Origin: Phalacrocorax aristotelis
Lineage: Eukaryota; Chordata; Aves; Suliformes; Phalacrocoracidae
Reading direction: 5' to 3'
DNA: 64,000 nucleotides
Assembly: GCF_949628215.1 (NCBI RefSeq)
Contig: NC_134283.1
Span: 30,234,975 to 30,298,974, forward strand
Position numbers and translations under genes: made by a program. The notes under the pieces were generated by a model. That model did not search any database, was not told the origin of the DNA, and saw nothing but the letters and a program-made list of their open reading frames with translations. Of this stretch, positions 1-11,800 are shown one piece after another. Positions within the stretch are counted from its first letter, which is position 1. Each line of letters starts with the position of its first letter.

Positions 1-614
1 CTGCTCAAACAGGAATCTTGGGTCCCTGTAGCGCATCTCCAGTCTGCCTGCCTTGACTAGAAACTAGCAATTGTACTTCACTGAGCAAATATCCATGGAA
101 TGACTAATGCCAATGACCCTCAAAAACATCCCTATTATAGGGATCAGTGTTACTAAATATAGGAGAAGTATATATTCTTAATATCATATAAAAGGAAAGC
201 CAATGACCTTTGCTGGTATCTTCCAAAAAAACTCTAAAATAGGCAATGGTCATGTATTTATTTTTTCAAGAGTAGATATAAATGTTCCTTAGCCAGTCTT
301 TTTGTATGCAAAATTTCCAGGCCTACATAATGTACTTTCTCATACATATTTTCAAGTATTTTTGTATTATCTCTGTAATGATTGGCACATTTAATGAGTA
401 AACACCACTACAAATAAGAAAAAAGCCAAGTAAAAATGACCTAGAAGTGTGTCTAAGTAAGTATGAAAAATCACTTCCTTTTTCACATATTGCCTGTTTG
501 AAAGACAAACATTTGCATTCACTTTTAAATTATCAAATGCTTATTTCCAGATCAAGATATACCTGATAAGGCCAGCAACCGCACAAAAAACCCAACACAA
601 CAACCAAACCCAAA

Positions 615-915
615 AGACCCAAGAACTTGACAGAATTTTATTTCAAGTATGGAATAATGTATTTAGAAATAATTTGAAAAGCAGGACTGCTGACACAAAA
701 CCCATAAGTTTCTTGAAAATTAATCCTGTTTACTGACACTGTTCTTTTTCACAAATGAAACTTACTTTTTTTTATGTGGAGAGAGCTTAACTGAATACAA
801 TCTCTTTCCTTTCACTGATGTAGAATAGGTATGCCTTTTTCCTCAAGGCAACGTGGCTCTTCAGCAGCTTTCCTCCAGCATGTCTTGCTTGTGTTGTTTG
901 TAGCTTCTTAGAGAC
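615..915 (-). other. Candidate terminal exon of an unidentified minus-strand transcript
   Basis: Acceptor tttcaatttgcag at 916-928. If spliced to 1009-1074 in that exon's open frame the protein ends almost at once (TAA at 908-910). A different frame runs 42 codons to TAA at 787-789 (VSKKLQTTQARHAGGKLLKS onward, basic). An AATAAA lies at 637-642 (minus), followed by a GU-rich stretch at about 575-625, as expected of a poly(A) site. Lower boundary approximate. Confidence 0.4.
637..642 (-). terminator. Polyadenylation signal AATAAA with GU-rich downstream element
   Basis: AATAAA on the minus strand followed within 15-65 bases by a long G/T-rich run (CA-rich on the plus strand at 575-625). This is the best-formed poly(A) site context noticed in the window. 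Confidence 0.45.
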
Positions 916-1008
916 CTGCAAATTGAAAACACTGACATATGTCCTCATGCCCTAGGATATTGGTGCATAATTATAGCAAAATAAATCCTGAATAGAGAAA
1001 AGACTTAC

Positions 1009-1074
1009 GTTCAGCTTCCTCCCATCTCTCTTGTGATGTTGCTCTCATATGTCCTCTTTTTAAAGGTCTGTTTA
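1009..1074 (-). other. Candidate internal exon of an unidentified minus-strand transcript
   Basis: 66 nt bounded by a pyrimidine-rich acceptor (attactcccctctccag) and a perfect donor C|gtaagt. Open in one frame (NRPLKRGHMRATSQERWEEA); the others contain stops. A 93-base intron separates it from the next candidate exon. I do not recognise the peptide; it may be coding, 3' UTR or a long non-coding RNA. Confidence 0.4.
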
Positions 1075-1100
1075 CTGGAGAGGGGAGTAATAGATAAAAA

Positions 1101-1661
1101 GAATCATAGAATCATGGAATCATTTAGGTTGGAAAAGACATTTAAGATTGTCAAGTCCAACCATTAACCAAGCACTGCCAAGTCCACCATTAAACCATGT
1201 CTTTTGAATACTTCCAGGGATGGTGACTCAACCACTTCCCTGGGAAGACTGTTCCAATGCTTGACAACCCTTTAGGTGAAGAAATTTTTCCTAATCTCCA
1301 GTCTAATCCTCCCCGGCACTTGCCACTTGGGAGAAGAGACCGACCCCCACCTCGCTACAACCTCCTTTCAGGTAGTTGTAGAGAGCGATAAGGTCTCCCC
1401 TCAGCCTCCTCTTCTCCAGGCTAAACACCCCCAGCTCCCTAAGCTTTTCCTCAGAAGACTTGTTCTCCAGACCTTTCCCCAGCCTTCTCTGAACACACTC
1501 CCTCCTTGCCCTTCTCCGGACACACTCCAGCACCTCAATGTCTTTCTTGTAGTGAGGGGCCCAAAGCTGCACACAGTATTGGAGGTGCGGCCTCACCAGT
1601 GCTGAGTACAGGGACATGATCAGTTCCCTAGTCCTGCTGGCTGCACTATTTCTGATGCAAG
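1101..1661 (-). repeat. CR1-type LINE fragment, copy 1
   Basis: 3' end of a CR1 element. The tail is the repeated gaatcatagaatcat at 1101-1118 and the conserved 'ggttggaaaagac' and 'aagtccaaccattaacc' motifs follow. The minus-strand reading shows broken pieces of the reverse transcriptase C-terminus ([35 protein letters not shown]). About 45 bases present in copy 2 (near 5200-5240) are deleted here. Confidence 0.93.
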
Positions 1662-4600
1662 AAGAAAGTAAGTTACGGGGGCGTTAGAGCTGTTAGTCCC
1701 TTTTTCGTGATGCCACTGGCATCACTGTGGCAGAAGAGAAGGTGGGAGACATAATGAGGATAAAAAGGCACCCTGAGCCTGTTGCTAGTCCCACTCCTAT
1801 TGCATAATTTCTAACAAGACAGTCTATCTTTGTCAATTACATCTGGGCTACATCTTCATCATTGTAGACTGCAGAATTTTTAGGGTCAAATTTGACTTTG
1901 ACAAAGAGGGACTTCAATCTGAAAGAAGTCCCAAAATGTTAAGCGGGTGCAGAGGAGGTGTCCCAGGCACTAAAACACCTCCCTGTAGTCCTGAACTTCG
2001 AGGTGCACAGCTCATGGACCTCTAAGATTCAAGTAGGGACAGATTACTGTAACAGACCCTGTCTAGTCTTACTCTACTGCAGCCAGCCATGTTATGCTCA
2101 AGCTCCATCTTAAAGCTAGAAGGGTTTTCACCCCTATGTCTACTAGAGTGCTCAGCCCCTCATTTGAATTTCATGTTTTCTTCTAATTTCCAGCTTTATT
2201 TTGCCTGATCATTTTTAAGCCAATGTTCTCCTTGGGCTTATGTGTCTTCTCCTGCCTGATGTTATCTATAGTAACGTTTCTGTTCCTTTCAACGTTTGCT
2301 TGCTAGGTTAAACAAGGAAGGATCTTTCAGCTCATCAGACAGTTTTCCTTAGTGGTCCTCCTCTGTTCATTGTCCCCACTGTGACCGTGGATGTCTGGAA
2401 CCATCCACAGCTACGTACTTTCCTATTTTATGAAACTAACATTGGTAAGTGTTACATAATGTCACACAAATTAGACTCCTTGACACACTATTAGCGAGAC
2501 TTTTTCAATGTCTGTCAGATGAGAAAAAGCTCAAAAGGGACAATGTACCACCACAGTTTATCCAAACACAGTGACCTTTAGGGCTGCTGAATTGTCAAAA
2601 AAAGAATCTTGGATGTTTAATATAATAACACCTAACATCTGAAACAATTTCTGTAAAAACTGCCAATTCTGACAAAAAAGGGCAGCTTCAGACTGCTGTT
2701 AAGCAGAGTAGAACCTTGGTGGCCTTTTTCTGCCCATTCAGGACTAAGCCATGTCCAGAACATTTCCAGAGTGAGCAGCATCACTCCTCTTATGCAAACA
2801 TGGTACCTACAAGAATATAGCCATGGCAACCCAGACTTGCACAATCACACCTAACACCTGGGGTAAATATTCTGGAGCAGATACAGTATTCTGCGCTTTG
2901 TAGTACAGATGTGAAAGTTATTTTCAAAACAATAAAATTTGATACATCCACAGTTCTGGGATAAATTTTAAGAATATTGTTGTGAACATGGCCAGAATGC
3001 AGAGCTTCTTTATAAGCAAAACTTCTGGAAGAACTCTCAGAAATAGAACTAGGGATATGATGAGAAGTGGTAACAAATAGGCATTTTTAAAAACACCTAT
3101 CCAATATTTTGTGTCTCAATAGCAGCTCAGTTCTTCAGAAATTTCTTTGAGACAATGTGTATGCAGACAGGTCAATGTATAACTTTGTAAGCTAAATGTG
3201 CCCTTGATGATGTTTTGCCTAAACCTCTAGAGCAGCGCTTTTCAGATTTTCTGTGTACCCCAAGATACTCCAAGTTAAAAACTTGCTTAGACATCTCACA
3301 TGCAAAAGCTGTTGTAGAGCTGTTGTTGGGACTGAAGCAATTTCATACTTGTTTTATTGGTTTCCAGAAGTTCATGGAAAGTCCTATTGTAAAGTTCGTA
3401 GTCTTCCTTTCATTGTTGTCAAATTAACATTGGATAGGGACATTGCTCATGCATGCTTAGTTTTCATATCTGCTGTTATCCTGGTAAAACATGTCTGACA
3501 TGAAACATAGGTACACACTTAGTAGGAGCTGTAAAGTATCTGTAGATTTATGTGCTACATTTCACCTGTTTTATTCTCCTTACTTCCACCTGTATCTTAT
3601 TTCCCTGAACTAGTGTGTTACAGCCTTAACACAGGGAAGCTCAAGCTTTTGTATGCAGTAGAAATATGTATCAGTAAACAAAAGCAGCAGCTGTGAACTC
3701 AGCATCTATAAACTGTACTGTTTTATATATTACTCTTCTTTTAAAACTGAATTATACATAACATTTGGCTTAATGACTAGGCCCTATTCACTTTGCCTGA
3801 AGCCATATGACCCTGAACTCTGACACTGTCTGATTTCAGGCTAAACAAGGTTGGTCTGGATTGGTACTAAACCGTGAAGAAAGAGGAAATGACCTTCAGT
3901 AACAATGCTTACTGCTGATTCAGAGGGGTCATATTCAGTAAGGACACACATTTTCCAGAGTTGATACTGAACAAGGTGGGAGGCAAAGTGTTCTTAGTAA
4001 AAATGCTGGCCAAAGTCCAGTTTCATCAAAAACTTACATATTTGCTCTTGTTCTAAATTATAAATAAGATTTCTTATCCTTGCATTTTTATATCCAAACT
4101 AGAGAATTGTATCAGAGTATGAAACAAATGATACGTAAAGTACTATTGTATTGTGAACTAGTAACAAGTTGTTTCTGTCTCAGAATTTGAGGAGTGTAAA
4201 CAAAAAGAAATTTGATCTTGACAGGCCAAATACATTTTTTTAATGAAATATATGTAGATATCCTATGAGTACAAAATTCTTATTTTCAGCACAAGTTCCT
4301 GTAAAAGCACACATCTACAAAGATGTATGCGGCTGAAAAGACAATGTAATGAGACTTCAGAAGATTATCTGGGCTTGTCACATGTTTTGGAGGTCTTATT
4401 GATAGAAGAAGTGTCTGCAGACATTGTAGGCTTGAAAGCAGCCACTATTACATTACTAGAATTTCTTATGCAACTGTTTTTATGGCGTTATTTAAAGTAA
4501 GGTATTTTACACTGGTGTAGTAATCCTTAGATAAATGTAATTACTAATAGTAAGTTATAGAATTTGTCATCTCAGATTCTGTTTCTTGGCAATGGAATAT

Positions 4601-4970
4601 TTTGTTTTACTTGGTTTCATTCTGCTACTGTATAGTCATTGCTTCTGAAGTAGCACAACTCTAACCCTTTCAGATGTCCAGACACAGAGTTAAGCTGTGT
4701 TGTTTTATACGTAGACCTGGAACCCCTACTTTTCAGACAGCTGAGACAAAAATGATGTACACAGCAAATAAAAAGTATTATATGTTCTCCCTTAAGCTGT
4801 CGTGGCATCTTCCTAGTGAGGTAATGAAGGAATTTCCTGAGGACCTTAACCACAAGGAAAAGGTAGGAGGAACCAAAATACATTTGCACAAGCCAAAAAA
4901 GACTGTTCTGGAAAGAAGTTTCTGTCTATGGAGGTAATTAGAGAGGCTGCTGAGAAGATCTTGAATAGAG
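1662..4970. other. Intergenic or intronic DNA between CR1 copies 1 and 2
   Basis: No recognisable exon, domain or repeat. Short frames on both strands (up to about 90 codons) lack similarity and have no supporting splice structure. If the minus-strand exons at 0.6-1.07 kb belong to a larger gene, this is one of its introns. Confidence 0.5.
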
Positions 4971-5895
4971 TAGAATCATAGAATCATAGAATCATTAAGG
5001 TTTGAAAAGGCCCTTAAGATCATCGAGTCCAACCGCTAACCTATCCCTGCCAAGTCCACCACTAAACCATATCTTCAAGCACCACGTCTACCCTTCTTTT
5101 AAATACCTCCAGGGATGGAGACTCAACCACCTCCCTGGGCAGCCTGTTCCAATGTTTGACAACCCTTTCGGTGAAGAAGTTTTTCCTAATATCTAACTTC
5201 CCCTGGCGCAGCTTGAGGCCATTTCCTCTCATCCTATCACTTCTTACTAGGAAGAAGAGACCGACCCCCACCTCGCTACAACCTCCTTTCAGGTAGTTGT
5301 ACAGAGTGATAAGGTCTCCCCTAAGCCTTCTCTTCTCCAGACTAAACAACCCCAGTTCTCTCAGCCGCTCCTCATAAGACTTGTTCAGTAGACCCTTCAC
5401 CAACTTTGTTGCTCTTCTCTGGACACGCTCCAGCACCTCAATGTCCTTCTTGTACTGAGGGGCCCAAAACTGAACACAATATTCAAGGTGCGGCCTCACC
5501 AGTGCCGAGTACAGGGACATGATCACTTCCCTGCTCCTGCTGCCCACACTATTTCTGATACAAGCCAGGATGCCATTGGCCTTCTTGGCCACCTGGGCAC
5601 ACTGCTGGCTCACGTTCAGCTGGCTGTCAGCCAGCACCCCAAGCCTGTAGCGTTGCATGAGGTTGTTGTGACCCAAGCGCAGTACCCGTCACTTGGCCTT
5701 GTTGAATCTCATACCATTGGCTCTGGCCCAACGATCCAGCCTGTCCAGGTCCCTCTGTAGGGCCTTCCTGCCCTCCAGCTGATCGACACTTCTACCCAGC
5801 TTGGTGTCATCTGCAAACTTACTGAGGGTGCACTCAATCCCCACATTCAGATCATCAGTGAAGATATTGAACAGGACCAGCCCCAACACTGAGTA
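4971..5895 (-). repeat. CR1-type LINE fragment, copy 2 (longest; reverse transcriptase C-terminal half)
   Basis: 925 bases, 5'-truncated. Minus-strand reading encodes the reverse transcriptase from just before the KFADDTKLG box (second catalytic Asp pair) to the C-terminal [13 protein letters not shown]. The frame runs about 275 codons and is interrupted by one in-frame TGA at 5689-5691 (after FNKAK). 3' tail agaatcatagaatcatagaatcat at 4972-4995. A non-LTR retrotransposon, immobile in this state. Confidence 0.96.
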
Positions 5896-8800
5896 CTTGT
5901 CCTATGGCTTCTTGCTCATTCCTGCCGCACTGAGGCATGAGAGGAGTAGTTGTGACTTTCCATATGATAAATATTCTGTACTTATATAACACTGAGAAAT
6001 GTGAAGTGTTGCTTTACTCTTAAAATGGCTACAACTTGTACTTCCTTATCAATCAGATCTTCATGATGTACATATTCAGTTAGCACTTCTTACTTCAGAT
6101 GAAGAAAAAGCATTAAAGAAACATTGCTTCAAAAAATAGACCCACTGACCCAACTCAGCTAAGGATTAGGGAGCTGGATTAATTTTCCATTGCATCAGCA
6201 GCATTTCTTATGAGGTTCCAGATGGCGACATGTAAGCAGAGACCCTTTGCCAGCACAGAGGTGATCGAATCACTGCAGCCTGCAGTGTTGGTAGTGTCAG
6301 ATTAGAAAGAACTAATTTGAACTGACAGTCCACAAGACTGGAGATTAAAGGGAAAAAAATGTGAGTGACATGATTGTAGTAACAATTTAAGCACTTTAAA
6401 GACACTGTTTGAGACAAAAAATGTGTTGAGTGTAAAAAGAGGACTAACAAACCTGATGCGTTTTCAGAATCTTGAAGAAATATATTTTACAGGCTGCATA
6501 TTTTTTTCTTTCCTTCTAATTGACTCTCCACACAATTTTCCCTCTGTGACTGTGAGTCAGCCTTGGCTCAAAAGTCCTGGAGGACATGTAGTGGTCCTTA
6601 ACTAAAGAAATATAGATGGCCATCTAAGCATAATTTTAAATAAGCATTTGCAATCATATAGATAATCTGCCATATTCATTATTTGGACAAAATGGAACCT
6701 ATTTGCATTAAGGTCAGATTATCAGTTAAAAGCTTCCTGTTGGTATAATGTTGTTCAAGCTTTGTTATAAGTAAGATTTAAAGTTTTAAATTCAGGAAAA
6801 TATTTTGACTGCATGAGGGCTTTCTCTTTAAATGTATGTTTCAAATATTAGATGATGCAACATAATCTGTATGTGACCTTCTGAAGGTCACGATGACCAA
6901 CCTAAAAAGGTTGTTTTGTTAACAAGTGTATGGCCAACAATGGCAAAACAGGACAGACTGAACTCATAAACATTACATCAGACCTGTTGCTAGAGATAAC
7001 ATGTTTGCTAAACTTCTCAAAATGAGCTGATGCCACAAATCATCTTGTGATTAGCACTAGGACTATTTCCTGCTAAGACTGGCTAGCAGACTGGTATATT
7101 ATTGCTTGCCCAAAATATTGAACTTACAAAGTGAAGCTATCTTTATTTTGTGTAAATAAGCACAAGCATTCTCTCCTGGAAGGACAAAAAGGTTGCTAGC
7201 AAATGCAAATAATGGAAAGTACCAGTATGCTAAAGATAAAGACATTTGAAGTTGATCTATTTTTAAGGAAATCTTATTATTACATTGAAAAGCACAAAAT
7301 CTATACCTTTCAGTCTTCTCCAGCAATATAATATTTATATTTTGAATTTGGCAAAAGCGGGCTTTGATATTTAAATAGTTTGTCTTATCATGCTACAGGT
7401 TTATCTTAAATTTTGGAAGTTCAAAATGCAATATACTTAGTATTCTGTGAAATAGGATATAAATTTGTTCAGGTTTTGCTGTGTGCTGTTCATTGTCTTC
7501 TCAGAGATTGCTTCATGTTTTGGAAGTTTCCAAAAGAGTGAGAACATTGCAGCATCCACTTAACTAGGAGGGCAGGGATAAAAAGAAAGTGGAGAAATAA
7601 ATGCATAAAACTATGCCAGAGCACTTACCTGCATTTCCAGAAGAAAGTAACTTGGTTAATAGTAATTTTGAAATAATTAGTATTAAAAATATTCAGTAGA
7701 TATTCAGGCTAATTTTCAGTGGACTGTAAAGCCAGATTGTACTGTTATGACCCTGTATGGATGAATGATGAGTCTGTGGGAGATAACGTAACTTGGCAAA
7801 TAAAAGGGCAATCATGTTGCAAAAGTTGTTCCGGTTGCTGAACAGAAGAGGATGAGTGTTTTGTATGAAGAAAAGTGTCCCTATTCCTTGCCTTTGTCAG
7901 AGATAGTAGCACACACCTTAAACGCTCTTATTTGCTTTACCTTGATTTTAGTAGACTTGCATGGCAGCCTTCTACACTAGAGCAACTGCACTTCTTGAGC
8001 ATAGATTCCCTGAGGGGCTCCCAGCTGACATGCTGTAGTGCTGCAGAGCCCCAGTTTGGCAATGGCTCTGTTAGCAGATGGAAACTCACAGAAAGACAGC
8101 ACTGGCTTGTGGATAATTAATAGAGGGCAACTAATGCAGGTCAAATTGAACAGATCTTTCAATTTTTTTTATTTATACAGTATGTTACATACTGCTGGGA
8201 TCTTGAACCATCTTTGGATCAACTTATCTGGCACTGAAAACCTACGGAGAAAGTGAAGACTAATTTACTTTACTGAGAAGCAAGATAAAATTAGCTTTGT
8301 TCACTGTGCTCTGTGGCTAGATTCTATCCACCATCTCAGACACCTCTACACTAACACAAGTGGCACTTCCAATGTGCCTTTCCCTTGGTTTTGTTGCATA
8401 AATTAGAAGCTTTCTTAGCAAAACAAAATGTTGTCTGTTGTCTAACAAGCAAAAAAAATATTTCACATATTTCAGATGTACAAAGATGCTACTGAACAAA
8501 ATCAGAAGCTAGACATTAAATTTAGCACTGCTTCTGCTGAAATTTATGTCATATCTCCTTCTAAGGCAATGCACAGCACCACTTGGCGATGGTAGCAGAA
8601 CTGGTTCTATTATGCAGCAAAGCAAATTAATACTTTGCGTGAAGGCTTGGGTTGAAGTAGTTGATGGCTGCTTCTGAGCAGAAGCAATTCTGTTATGTGA
8701 TTAGGCAACACTGTAGCATATAAGTGGAAACCTGAACACATACTCATAGTAACTTTCAAATTTCCGTTGGGACATTTTTGAAACCATTTGTTTTTAGGAT

Positions 8801-11800
8801 CAGCATTATTAACATTTCTTATGTTACAAAAGAATCCCATCTACACAGACACCAGATGACCTTTTCTAGTAGCTTATGCAGAATATGTTAAATATTGTAA
8901 TTAACTTCAAATAAAGAAATGGGTCATATTATTTTTCTGCAACATAACAATTCTAATGACCTTGAGAGAAAATTAAGGTTACGTCCAATTTCATATTACC
9001 CAATCTTTGCTACTTATCAGTATCTTGTTTGTTTGTCTTAGGGGCTGCAAATTTAACTAAAATTTCAGATAAATATATTTGAAAGAAAGTTGAGCTAAAA
9101 CCAGGATAACTATTTTTATATCACAGAGCAGAACTCCTGAGCACTTTTGGTCAGTGGTAATCAGGGAATTTTCAAATTAACTTTAAAGTATTAAAGCAAA
9201 ATCTTGCTTTCCTTAGGACTTCATGAGTCTTGATTTCTGTATCTATTTCTGCTCATGAAGAATCATTAAAGAAACTGTATTTGCCAAAATTACTTAGAAG
9301 GAACTTGGGCTAAATTAAGAGGATTGAATTTGCACTGAAATCCAAATGTGTGGTTCTCTTTGACTTTAAATTGGAGGAGAGCAGAATTTAGTCATGAGCT
9401 GTTGTTATGTATTCTGAATGTGTTGAGCAATTATATTTTTGTCTCCAGTTGTCATGAGACTATGACAAATGGAATTATGTACTGTATGTATGCAATCACA
9501 GCCAGCTAAAGTCTACCTGCAGTTACTTCTCTTCACCTTTGATGAAACAAATGGATTAATACAGAAGACACATTTTGCCTCATGTTCTCTTACTTCCTAG
9601 TTGCTAGAAATGGTTCATTTAAGAAAGGTAACTAGTTTGAATTGTGTGGCCTTATAATGATTATCTGCAGCATTATGTTGCCAAAATCTTGTTTGGCAAA
9701 AGGTCTGAAGTTGTCAAGAAAGTTGTTTGGCATAATGGAAATAGGATAATTGTTTTCCTCAGGGGTACATTTTCCATATTTATGGGATTTATGTACTTGC
9801 AATGAAATGACAACACAATGGTCTTCCATGTTTCTAAACATCAAATAATTACTTGAATTCCTCTGACTATATACAAAGTAGTATTTTCCCAAAAAAATCC
9901 CTTTCCCAATAAAAGAATAGGAAAATAGCACCATCTTTTTTTTCCCCTGCAACTAAGAGTGATTGCTGAGTAGAAATCCAGTCATATTTTCCTGGGTTTA
10001 TAGCCAAATTCCTTTGTCTATTACTCTGAGCCACATGTTAGCACACAGGAATAAACAGCCATAAATCTTTAAAGTTGTTCCATATTGATATTGCATATAT
10101 ATGACAATTAAGGTCGCGCTTATCTGGCTGCTGCTATGATTTGAAATCTTTTCTTCTTCCATTTCAGAATTCAAAGAAATAATGCAATAATCTTGCAGTA
10201 AATCCACTGGGTAGAAAGGCTTCGCTATTTCACTCACAAACAAATTAACTACTTGTGCATTTTCATATTAAAAAAACAAAAATTGCTGGCCTTGCCGAAA
10301 GGACACTCTTCTACTCCTAAGGTTCCTCCAGCTGACCATTTGTCCAAAAATGAGTAAAAATGTTTACAAAGGTAGTTGTGCATTGCTTCCAAAGGCACCA
10401 ATGTTCAATCTCCACTCATAGTGCACACACTTTATTAATCACTTGCTTACAGATACAAATGCTAGCTTGAATTTGTCAGTCCTTACAAGTGTCCTTTTCC
10501 TTTATTCAATTAAACTTAATGGTCAGGAAAGACATAGTATTTACATTTCAAATTCTATCATTCTACTTAATCCATTTTTCTGGTGCTAGATTTGCATTTC
10601 ATTCAGGATTTGAATTATTCTCCACCACATTGTTCCAAGTAACAGAGTTTATTAGGATGGATATACGAAATACTGCACATAATGAAAATGTGAGAAACAG
10701 AAAGCTAAATTGCAAAGCCAACAGTGGCGGAAAAAAGACTAGCAATTTTGAGTGACTCCATTTCGGAAGGCCAATGTTTTTCCAAGGCCTCATTTTCAAA
10801 AAGTGTCACTGAAGTATCCCCCAGTGCCGAGATCTGTCATAATTTCTTACTAATCAGACTAAGACTGAAAAACACACTCTGTACATTTACAGAACTGGTA
10901 TCAAATTCCTTGATTAATTGAAAAGAAAATTAAAATCTTCCATTCCCAGAAATGTTGTGGCTTTCTTTTCATATTCCCTACACTAAGAAGTAGGAAGAGG
11001 AAGAAAAAATCTTTAAAAATTATCTAGAAATTGATTCTTTCATTTAGTGAAAAATGAGACTAAAAAATGAAATTAATGAGTTTTTAAGGTGTTCTTAAAC
11101 AAGAGGATGTATTTTTAAGAATAAATTAAATAACCATCAGATGTGGATCAGTATTTCTGTAAATAAAAATGAACTTTACCTTTCTAGGTACATGGCTTAG
11201 GATTGAAGAGAATTTTCAGCTACCTGTCTTACACATCACTAAAATGTAAAAATAAGGAAAAACTTAATCACACACATATCTTTATGCATTAGAAAACATT
11301 TATTAGTTAGAGCACAAAATGTGCATAACTCTTCCTTAAAAATAAATCTTAAGTAGTCAATGCCACAGTGGCTTTGCTAAATCCCAGAATTACAAATACT
11401 AATAAAGTTATTTTCTTGCCCCCCTTGCCATCCTTCCCATGATTATCTGGTAGAGTTAAAGCAGTAATTAGACTAAAATATCTTAAGATTACTTTGCATT
11501 TGGAATATTCACCCTTGAATATTATTCGTATTAAATTATTAAACTAAAAAAAAACCACTTAAAAATAACCTTCCTGACTTGTACTCCATCTCATATCCAC
11601 AATTCTTGTTGAAATAACTTTCCCATAGATTCAACCAGTAAACCATATTGAAATGCCATATGATCACCTGTGTCACTGCATGATGCTATCCCAAGAAACG
11701 GGGCTTTCTCAAAGTGAGCTTAGTAGGTCTCTGCACTGGGATTTATAAAATGCAATAAAAAGTTACAAAAAACACAAATGCAAATATATTTTAAAATATA

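Noticed and set aside
1303..1617. 104-codon minus-strand gene and its 109-codon plus-strand mirror
   Set aside because: Both are readings of CR1 copy 1; only the minus strand resembles the CR1 reverse transcriptase end and it is broken.
7610..7650. Possible minus-strand exon with donor ATGCAG|gtaagt near 7628
   Set aside because: The donor is perfect but no convincing acceptor or conserved open frame precedes it, so I did not join it to the exons at 0.6-1.07 kb.
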